This document shows, in pieces, positions 16,189 through 23,887 of a DNA stretch of 64,000 nucleotides. Source of the DNA: Aureococcus anophagefferens (taxonomy: Eukaryota > Sar > Pelagophyceae > Pelagomonadales > Pelagomonadaceae). Under the pieces are notes generated by a model. The model was given only the letters and a program-made list of their open reading frames with translations, made no database searches and had not been told where the DNA came from. Both the position numbers and the translations under genes were made by a program. The DNA lies in NCBI RefSeq assembly GCF_000186865.1, contig NW_008705562.1:3167953-3231952 (forward strand), in the 5' to 3' direction. Numbering within the stretch: the first letter of the stretch is position 1; each line of letters begins with the position of its first letter.

Positions 16189-17292
16189 CTAGGTTACGTC
16201 CTCCGGTACCCCCTCGTTGCGGTTCCGGACGACCTTGTTGTAGACCTTCTTGCCCATGACCTTCGCGAGGCCCTTGGCCAGGCGCCGCAGGTCGCCCGCG
16301 GAGCCGCGGGGCTCCCACGCGACGCCGAGGTGCCGCGCGGCGTCGGCGAGGGGCGCGAGCGCGTCGTCGTCGTCGGCGCCGCCGTCGTCGCGGAGCTGCT
16401 CGAGCGCGAGCACGAGCGGCGCGGCGAGCACCGGCGCGGGCGCCGGGCTCGTGCGCACGTAGTCCGCGTAGGCGCCAAGCGCGTCCGCGGCGCAGCCGAG
16501 GTCCAGGGGCCGCCGCAGGACCGCGCGGCCCGCCATGACGCCGTCGAGGCCGTCGTCGCGCGCGTCGCTGTCCCCGAAGGAGCCGATCCCGCCGTTGCGC
16601 GTCACGCGCAGCGCCGGGAAGTCGCGCGCGAGGCGCCGCGCAAAGTCGGGGTGGAGCGGCGGCCGGCAGCGGTTCGCGCCTGGGGCGAGGCCCGCCAAAA
16701 TCGCCAGGCGGCAATGGACGACGACGTGGTCGAGGCAGCCCGAGCTCGACGTCTCGGCGACGAACGCGTGGAGCTCATCGTAGCGGGCCGGAGCCTCGTC
16801 GCTCCAGGTCTCGCGCACGCCGACGCGGCACTTCAGCGACACAGCGCACGACGGCGGCGCGGCGTCCCGCACGGCCTCGACCAAACGCCGCGTCGCCGCG
16901 GCGTCGCGCATGAGCGTCGCGCCGTAGTCGGCGCCGCCGCTCGCGATCGCCGGGCAGCCGGCGTTGATGTTGACCTCGCGCAGGTCGGTGCGGAGTCTGC
17001 ACGCGCGCGTCGTCGCCGCGGCTAGAGCCCGAGGGTCGTCGCCGCCGAGCTGGAGCACCGGCGGCGCGTCGTCCGCCCCGCCGGCGACCAAGCGCGACGC
17101 CAGCGCGGCGTCGTCGCAGGCCAGCACGTCGGCGGCCTTCTCCATCTCCGTCCAGAGGGTCACGTCCGGCGCCAGCCTGCGCAGCAGGAAATTGAGATGG
17201 GCGTTGGTATAGGTCTGCATCGGCGCGACATGGTACTGCAGCGCGTGCGCGGCGACGGCGCAGAGCGCGACCGCTCGGGCCGCCACGGCCAT
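16189..17292 (-). CDS. dusA: tRNA-dihydrouridine synthase, DusA type, with N-terminal signal
   Basis: 367 residues from the ATG at 17292. A hydrophobic N-terminus (MAVAARAVALCAVAAHA) precedes a TIM-barrel flavoenzyme beginning YHVAPMQTYTN. Dus signatures: LREVNINAGCPA, whose Cys is the catalytic proton donor (near residue 111), SLKCRVGVRE, VVHCRLAILAGLAPGANR..PPL (DusA-type insertion) and a C-terminal FMN phosphate region VTRNGGIGSFGDS. DusA reduces U20/U20a in the D-loop of tRNA with NADPH and FMN. The signal-like N-terminus suggests plastid or mitochondrial tRNA as substrate. The C-terminus (about residues 280-367) is an unusual charged extension. Confidence 0.88.
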   Translation of the reverse strand: MAVAARAVALCAVAAHALQYHVAPMQTYTNAHLNFLLRRLAPDVTLWTEMEKAADVLACDDAALASRLVAGGADDAPPVLQLGGDDPRALAAATTRACRLRTDLREVNINAGCPAIASGGADYGATLMRDAAATRRLVEAVRDAAPPSCAVSLKCRVGVRETWSDEAPARYDELHAFVAETSSSGCLDHVVVHCRLAILAGLAPGANRCRPPLHPDFARRLARDFPALRVTRNGGIGSFGDSDARDDGLDGVMAGRAVLRRPLDLGCAADALGAYADYVRTSPAPAPVLAAPLVLALEQLRDDGGADDDDALAPLADAARHLGVAWEPRGSAGDLRRLAKGLAKVMGKKVYNKVVRNRNEGVPEDVT

Positions 17293-17298
17293 CACGTA

Positions 17299-17392
17299 TT
17301 GCAGCGCTGCGTCGCAGCGGTCGTGTCAAAGGCCGTGGAGCTCAAATTCTTGCAGCGCGGCGCCGCAGCAGTCGTCCCAAGTGCCGCAGAGC
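17299..17392. repeat. imperfect 43-bp direct repeat
   Basis: Two copies, 17299-17341 and 17350-17392, each beginning ttgcagcgc and ending g(t)ggagc-like, with about three quarters of positions matching by eye. They sit between the DusA start and the GlnRS stop. Confidence 0.6.
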
Positions 17393-17456
17393 CATGGCCC
17401 ATGCCTCTCTCGAATGTCAAGATGAAGGCAACGTGCCGCACACTTACCCCCTCAAC

Positions 17457-19121
17457 CTAGGCCACGGACGCGCCGTCCGCCGCGTCGGCGACGACGGCCT
17501 CGCCGCCGACGGAGAGCGCGAAGTCGGCGACGACGACGCCGCCGCCGCTCGTCGTGAGCGCGGGCTGCGCGGTCTGCCACAGCTTCTTGTTGTTCATCTG
17601 GTTCGGCGTCGCCGGGGCCGCGTCCGGCAGCCCCGCGAAGGTCGCGCGGTCGCCGTTCTTCGCGCCCTCCGGCGCGCGGAGCAGCGCCGTCGCGCCGTCC
17701 GCGTCCGTGGAGCAGAGGAGCATGCCCGCGGACTTGAAGCCCGCCAAATTCCGCGGCTTCGTGTTCGAGAGCACGAGCACGCGCGCGCCCACGAGCTCCG
17801 CCGCGTCGCCGTAGTGGGCGCGGAGCCCCGCGCCGACGGTGCGCGCCTCGGCCTCGCCGCAGTCGACCCAGGTCTTGAAGAGCGCGTCCGCGCCCTCGTG
17901 CGGCTCCGCGGACGTCACCGTGCCGACGAGCAGCTCGAGCTTCGCCGCCGCCGCGAGCTCCGGCGGCAGGTCCGCCGTCGCGTCCGCGGCCTTCTTCTTC
18001 GGCGCCGCGCCGCCCTTCTGCTTCTTCGCGGACGCGCGCTTCTCGCCCGCGAACGTGTCCTTGAGCGGCGCGACGCGGTTGAGCACGAGCGCGGACGCGT
18101 CGAGCGCCCCGGGCGCCGCGGGGCTGCCCGGCGCGTCGGCGCAGAAGTAGCCCACGCGCTCGAGCTGGATCGCGCCCCGGTTCTCCAAGCCTTCGAGCGC
18201 GTCCTTCTCGAGCAGCGCGTCCTCGAGGACCTCGAGCGCCTTCGGGTTCAGCGCGTCGTCGCCCTCGCCGGGCGTCGCCGAGGCGAAGAGCTTGTCGTAG
18301 AGGCGGACCGTGACGGGCACGGCGTCGTCGGCGCGGAGCCAGTGGATGATGCCCTTGACGCGCGGGATCTCGGGGTCGCCGCGCGCGCCCGCGCGCGTGT
18401 CGAGCGACGCCGTGCACCGGAGCTCCTCGACGGCGCCGTCGGCGCCGCGCACGACGTCGTCGCAGGTCAACACATACGCGTAGCGCAGGCGCACGCGGCC
18501 GCCGGCGACGAGGCGGTTGAAGCCCGCGGGCGCGGCGCCGTCGGTCTCGGGATCGTGGAAGTCCGCGCGCTCGATGACGAGCGACGACCCGAAGCGCAGC
18601 TGCTCGCGCTTCCCCATGGCCTCGTCCTTCGGGTGCCGCGGCGCGTCCAACCGCTCGTCCTCGCCGTCCGCCGGCCAGTTCGTGACCGTGACCTTCAGCG
18701 GCCGCAGCACGCCCATCGCGCGCGGCGCGGACGCGTCCAGCACTTCCCGCACGGCGTCGTCGACGAGCTCCGGGTCGATGGAGCTGTCGGCCTTGGACAC
18801 GCCGACGCGCTCGCAGAAGAGGCGCAGCGCCGCCGGCGGCACGCCCTTGCGGCGCAGCGCCGCGAGCGTCGGCAGCCGCGGGTCGTCCCAGCCGTCGACG
18901 GCCGCGTCCTCGACGAGCTTCGCGAGCTTGCGCTTCGACATGAGGGTGTGCGCCACGTTCAGCCGCGAGAACTCGATCTGCCGCGGCCGGTCGCCGCGCG
19001 GCTCGACCTCGTACTCCGGGTCCGGCGGCGCCTCGCGCGCGGCCGTCCGGTCCTCGAAGACGGCGCGGTAGACGCCCTCGACCCAGGCCGCGTCGCGCAC
19101 CTCGGGGCAGCGGTCGACGAC

Positions 19122-19154
<33 letters not shown>

Positions 19155-19997
19155 GAGCGTGCAGAGCGAGTGCGTGATGCCCTCCATCGAGTCGGAGACG
19201 GCGTGCGCGAAGTCGTACATGGGGTAGATGCGCCAGTCGTCCGCGGTCCGCGGGTGGGGCGTGCCGGCCTTGACGCGGTAGAGCGCCGGGTCCCGCAGAT
19301 TCAAGTTCGGCGACGCCATGTCGATCTTGGCCCGCAGGACGGCCTCGCCCTCTTTGATCGCGCCGTTCCGCATGCGCTCGAGCAGCTCGAGGTTCTCCGC
19401 CGGGCTCCGGTCGCGGAAGGGCGAGTTCGAGCCGGGTTTCGTCAGCGTGCCCCGCGTCTCGCGCATGGCCTCGGCGGACTGCGAGTCGACGTACGCGTCG
19501 CCGCGCGCGACCAGCGCCTTCGCGGCCGCGTAGATGACGTCGAAGTAGTCGGACGCGTGGCGCACGTTGCCGTACCAGGGGTCGCGGTTGCCCGTCTGGG
19601 GGCCCGTGGCCTCGCCGACGAGCCAGCGCACATCTTCCAGGATCGCGTCGCCGAAGACCCGGTTCTCCTTCTCGGGGTTCGTGTCGTCCAAGCGCATGTG
19701 CGCGCGGCCGCCGTAGTCCGACGCGAGGCCGAAGTTGACGCACATGGACTTGGCGTGGCCCAGGTGCAGGAACCCGTTGGGCTCCGGCGGGAAGCGCGTC
19801 ACGATCTGGCCGTGCTTCTTCTCCTTGAGGTCCGTCTCGATGATCTCGCGGATGAAGTGGCGCCGGCCGAGGCTTTCACCGTTGTCGGCGGCCTTGTCCT
19901 CCGCGCGGACCGCCGAAGACGGTCGCAGCGGTGGCGCGGCGCGCTGCAGCGCGGTCGCGCACGACAGCAAGGTGAGGAGTCGAGCGCCTGAGGTCAT
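17457..19997 (-). CDS. glutaminyl-tRNA synthetase fused to EMAPII/Arc1p-type tRNA-binding domain
   Basis: 846 residues from the ATG at 19997. A hydrophobic, signal-like N-terminus (SGARLLTLLSCATAL) and a short linker precede a class I synthetase core close to bacterial GlnRS. Visible are FPPEPNGFLHLGHAKS (HIGH box as HLGH, near residue 78), a RLDDTNPEKE stretch, DFAHAVSDSMEGITHSLCT and the KMSKS-type LMSKRKL. The two beta-barrel anticodon domains follow. From about residue 680, after a Lys/Ala linker, comes a second tRNA-binding module (KLELLVGTV, then VLSNTKPRNLAGFKSAGMLLC), the fold of EMAPII, Arc1p and MetRS C-termini. It ligates Gln to tRNA-Gln. The fusion is unusual and the N-terminus suggests an organelle form, but neither is proven. 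Confidence 0.92.
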
Positions 19998-21396
19998 CGC
20001 GTCGAGCAAAGACGCAACTTCACCCGCCGGGCAAGAGCCGCCCGGGATAAAAGCCGCGGTACCTTACGTCGGGTTCCTCGCTCGCGGGCCCGGCACCCAC
20101 CCACCCACCTCCTGGCCAATCAGGGACCTCCTTTTCGTTAGTTACCTTCAAGTTGCCGCTCGCAAAATCGCCACAACGCGCGCGCGATTCCGCGCGCGCG
20201 CTCTCTCGTGTCGCGGAGCTGCGCGGTCCAATCTCCGCTTTGCGATGAGAACGGGCACCCGCGCCGCTCGACTCGCCGCGGCGAGAAGCGGCGCTTGCCC
20301 AGAGACGACGATAGCGGCGTGAAGACACGTCGCCGAGGCGCCGCGCGACCGTCAGCCGCGGCACTGCGGGTCATGACCGCGCGCGCGCGCGCGCGTTACA
20401 AGTACCCATCAGTACACTGTAGATTTTCCAAATCAGGCCTCCGGACCCACCCACCCACCTCGTCGTGAGGTTCGAATCTTTTGTCCGTGGGCGGCTCGTG
20501 CGCCGGGGTAAAATCGATCGAATGTCCTCCGTGCTTCATGATCGACATTGTGCAGCGTTTTGGCGGCGCGCTGCGATGGGATGGCCGTCTTTGAGGGCCC
20601 GCCGCTCCGCGAATATGCAGAATCGTGCAACGATCCCAGCAGCTGCGAGGGCCGCAAGGACGAGGGTGACGCACATGCGAAGACGCGACGCTCATACGAC
20701 CGCGTGGCGACTGGAACGGGGAGGTAGAGTGGGTGGGAAGGGACGCGCTGCCCCCTCGCGACCCCTCTAGCATAGTTTTCGAGCCATCGCAGCAGCGGAG
20801 ATCGTTCGTCATCAACCCCGTCGCGTCCAGCGCGGCAGGTTCCTCGGGGGGGGGCGAAATCGTCGAGTCCACCGAGCCGAGCTCCGGAGGCGTTTCGTCC
20901 CGACGGTGGCCGTGGGGTGTCTGGGGCTGCCCCTGCCGCCGGACATGGTCTTGATCCGTTCCATACCATGATAGGGTCGGGTCCAGACCATGTCCGGCGG
21001 CGAGGCCCCACCCCAGGCGCCTCGGGCTGCCCCTCGGGACCTCGAGCCAACCGACGTCGGGTTCGACGGCTTCCGCATGGTCGCTGCCGTCGGAACCCAC
21101 TAAGGATCCGCGTCATAGCAGGTCGACGCCCGAACGAAGGCATCCCCGACGCTGCGGAGGCACCTCCCCAGTGCCGATCCCGGCGCATAACGCTCAGACG
21201 CCATCGCGAGCGCCGCGAAGAAAAGCCCATGCAACGACGGCTTTTGCCGCACTGTGCCGCTTCAACAGGGGACAAACTCAGAGTAATACCCCGGCGGGTC
21301 ACCTTCGCCAATGTTGCATGGTGAATCGATCTTGCAGTCAGCCTACGGCTTCCGCGTGCGTAGAAGAGCCCGGTCATATTCCCTCTGCAACCACCC
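19998..21396. other. 1.4-kb intergenic region with an inverted repeat
   Basis: No gene was recognised despite overlapping open frames on both strands (up to 314 codons), which look non-coding. Contents: two ccacccacccacct runs (near 20095 and 20447), an alternating gc run (20379-20394), and a hairpin at 20935-21001 described separately. The stretch 21100-21390 has lower GC than its neighbours. It could hold a non-coding RNA or a decayed element. Confidence 0.5.
20935..21001. repeat. inverted repeat, 17-bp perfect arms
   Basis: The left arm (20935-20951, gccgccggacatggtct) pairs exactly with 20985-21001 across a 33-nt spacer. Outside the arms, weaker complementarity continues for some 20 bases (ggggc-rich left, gccccacc-rich right). 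It could form a long hairpin. No duplication of flanking bases is obvious. Confidence 0.85.
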
Positions 21397-22377
21397 TTAC
21401 GCCGACGCCTCGGCGCACATGGCCGCGCAGAGGTCCTTGGCGAGCTTGCCGTCGATCTCCTCGCGGTGGTCCTTCATCAACGCGCCCATCATCTTGCCCG
21501 GGTTGAGCGGCGCGCCGTCGGCGGCGTCGATGAGCGCCTGGATCCACTTGCGCGTCGTCGCCTCGTCCGCGAGCGCCGGGAGCCATTGCTCGATGACCGC
21601 GAGCTCCGCCTCCTCCGCCGCGAGCCGCTCCGCGCCGGACTCGCCCGCGTCCCTGTACATGGCGATGCTCTCCTGGCGCATCTTCGCCATCTTCCGCAGC
21701 ACCTTGACGGCCGCGTCGTCGCCGAGCGCGTCGAGGCCCTCGTCCTTGGCGCCGGCCGCGAGCGCCGTCTTGATGAGTCGAAGCGTCGACGTGAGCACCT
21801 TGTCGCGGGCCTTCATCGCCGCCTTGACGCGCGCGTCGACGTCGGCGGCGATGGACAGCGGCTCCGCCTCGACGGGCGCCGCGGGCGGCGCCTCGACGGC
21901 CGCCGGCGCCGGCGCGGCGGCCGCCGCCTCGGCGCCGGCGCCGTCCCCGAGGTCGACGCTCTGCGCGTCGCCGTCGTAGAAGGCGTCCAGATCCACGGGC
22001 TTCGAGAGGTCCACGTTCTGCTCCGCGAGCTCGTCCATGAGGTCGTCGTCGTCGTCGTCGAGGTAGCCGATGTCGTAGCCCATGAGCTGCGCCTTGTGGC
22101 GAATCTTCACGAGGAGGTGCTTGCCCATCTTGAGGCCGACGACGTCCATGTAGCGGTGGCCCATGACCTCCGCGAGGTCCTCGATGGTGTCCGCGGAGTA
22201 GACGAGCCTGTTGACCGTCGACCGGATCTTGCGGTCCCTGATGCTGTAGCGCATGGTCAGCGACGGCGCCGCGGCGCGCCGGGCGCGCGCCGGCAGGCGC
22301 GCGCGGTGCGGCGCGAAGGCGAAGGCGCACGGCGCGAGGAGGAGCGCGATCATGAAACCCAGTGGCGACCGATGCAT
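21397..22377 (-). CDS. YqeY/GatB-tail-like protein with plastid targeting presequence
   Basis: 326 residues from the ATG at 22377. A signal peptide (about residues 1-25, ending CAFAFAPHRARLP) carries the Phe-after-cleavage AFAP motif of heterokont plastid preproteins. Residues ~45-115 form a conserved but unassigned helical segment (SIRDRKIRSTVNRL, GLKMGKHLLVKIRHKAQLMGYD). An acidic/Ala-Pro linker leads to a C-terminal YqeY domain (about residues 180-326: AAMKARDKVLTSTLRLI, IEQWLPAL, and a GKMMGALMKDHR stretch). YqeY domains occur in GatB and at the end of some GlnRSs and bind tRNA. A role in plastid tRNA amidation or stability is inferred. Confidence 0.85.
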   Translation of the reverse strand: MHRSPLGFMIALLLAPCAFAFAPHRARLPARARRAAAPSLTMRYSIRDRKIRSTVNRLVYSADTIEDLAEVMGHRYMDVVGLKMGKHLLVKIRHKAQLMGYDIGYLDDDDDDLMDELAEQNVDLSKPVDLDAFYDGDAQSVDLGDGAGAEAAAAAPAPAAVEAPPAAPVEAEPLSIAADVDARVKAAMKARDKVLTSTLRLIKTALAAGAKDEGLDALGDDAAVKVLRKMAKMRQESIAMYRDAGESGAERLAAEEAELAVIEQWLPALADEATTRKWIQALIDAADGAPLNPGKMMGALMKDHREEIDGKLAKDLCAAMCAEASA

Positions 22378-22497
22378 GTTATTGGCGGGTGGCGAACCAC
22401 TCGAGCAGAGCATGCCCTTGCGATATTGCAATGGTGCAACGAGTTCACTGTTAATTCACCGTTCGAAGGCTGCACCGTTTGCCGGGCTGCAAACACG

Positions 22498-23838
22498 ATG
22501 GAGAAGCCCATGACACATATCCCGCCGCCCTTGGCGCTCCCGAAGCCGCCCACGAGACGACGCGCACCGCCGGCGGTGCCGCAGACCGACGCGGCGACGC
22601 TCGCGGACCAGCGGCGGCGCCTGCGAAGGGAGAAGGCCCAGCTCACGAAGGAACGGGCCGAGCTGGCCCAGAAGGCCCGCGAGGCCACGAGCCAGCTCCG
22701 CGTCGCCAAGGCCGCGTGCAAGGCGCGCGAGCTCCACCTCTCGGCCAGCGCCGCGACGAAGGCGCTCGGCGCCGCGCCCCGCGCGGCGCTCGGGCGCCCG
22801 TCGTCCGACGCCGTCGCGCTCGAGCTCAAGACGCTCCAGAGGGAGCTCGCCGAGGGCACGAAACACGCCCTCGCCTGCGAGCGCCGCGCCGCACTCACGA
22901 AGGAGCGCCTCGAAGTCGCCCGCGAGAAGCTCGCGGCGCTGCCCGCGTGCGACGTGGACCGCGAGGACGAGCTCGCGCGGCGCGAGCGGGACGCGGACGC
23001 GACGCGGCTCCGCTTCGAGCGCGAGAGGCTCGACCGCTGCGCTTCCGCCGTGCGCGACCTCGCGGAGCTCGAGCACGCGCTCCGGCGGGCGCGGGCCGAC
23101 CGGTCCGACGTCGTCGCGCAGCTCGACGACGCGGCCGAGGCGACGAGCCGCTGGAAGCGGCAGGTCGGCGCGGCGGCCGCGCGCGCGCGGCCCCTGCGGG
23201 CGCGCGTCCAGGCTTTGAAGGAGGAACTGCGGGACTTTGCCAACGGCGTCGGCGAGGCGCCCCGCGACGCCGCCGAGGCGCTCTTCGACGTCGCCGGCGA
23301 GCCGGAACTGGAGGTAGAAAAGGCGGACGCGCTCCTGGACCTCGCGTGGGTCGACCTCGCGCCGTTGCCGGCCTTCGACGGGCCGGACCCGGCGCCGGAC
23401 GGCGACGACGGCGACGAAATGGCGTTTCTTCGCACGTTCGGGCCCCCCGCGGTCGCGCGCGAGGCCGCGGGCCGCGGCGCGGCCGCGCGGCGCTTCGGCG
23501 AGCGCGGCGCCGTCGACCGCGAGGGCTTCGTCCTGCTCTTCGAGGAGGCGCTGGCCTTCGGCGCCATTCGGCCCGACGCCGCCGTCCCGGAGGCCGCGGC
23601 CGTCGCGTCGCCCGAGCCGTCGCCCGAGCGCCGCGCCGCGTCGCCCGCGGCGTCGCGGGTGCCGCCCATCGTCCTCGCGCCCGCGCCCGCGCCGCGCGAC
23701 GAGGCCCCGCGGTCGCCGGACTACGACGCCGAGGCCCCGCGGTCGCCGGACTACGACGCCGAGGCCCCGCGGTCGCCGGACTACGAGGACGACTACGACG
23801 CCTTCGAGGACGAGGACTTCGACGCGGAGGAGGCGTAA
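22498..23838 (+). CDS. coiled-coil protein with C-terminal tandem repeats
   Basis: 446 residues from the ATG at 22498, 120 bp from the divergent YqeY gene. After a Pro-rich start, residues ~35-260 are a long charged coiled coil (heptad-like DQRRRLRREKAQLTKERAEL, RRERDADATRLRFERERLDR). The C-terminal part is acidic and Pro/Ala-rich. It ends with three direct copies of EAPRSPDYD (27-bp units, 23701-23781), then an Asp/Glu tail. No catalytic domain. Structural or scaffold role is a guess. Confidence 0.75.
   Translation: MEKPMTHIPPPLALPKPPTRRRAPPAVPQTDAATLADQRRRLRREKAQLTKERAELAQKAREATSQLRVAKAACKARELHLSASAATKALGAAPRAALGRPSSDAVALELKTLQRELAEGTKHALACERRAALTKERLEVAREKLAALPACDVDREDELARRERDADATRLRFERERLDRCASAVRDLAELEHALRRARADRSDVVAQLDDAAEATSRWKRQVGAAAARARPLRARVQALKEELRDFANGVGEAPRDAAEALFDVAGEPELEVEKADALLDLAWVDLAPLPAFDGPDPAPDGDDGDEMAFLRTFGPPAVAREAAGRGAAARRFGERGAVDREGFVLLFEEALAFGAIRPDAAVPEAAAVASPEPSPERRAASPAASRVPPIVLAPAPAPRDEAPRSPDYDAEAPRSPDYDAEAPRSPDYEDDYDAFEDEDFDAEEA
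23701..23781 (+). repeat. three exact 27-bp coding repeats
   Basis: The unit gaggccccgcggtcgccgga + ctacgac is repeated three times in register and encodes a nine-residue SPDY-containing motif. It suggests recent slippage expansion. Confidence 0.9.
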
Positions 23839-23887
23839 GAACGGGCAGCTCGAACAGGAGAACGGATTAGACACGAAAGAGACAAGA

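Noticed and set aside
20433..21377. 314-codon minus-strand open frame in the GlnRS-YqeY interval
   Set aside because: No recognisable domain, overlaps other open frames on both strands and crosses the hairpin; typical of GC-rich non-coding DNA.
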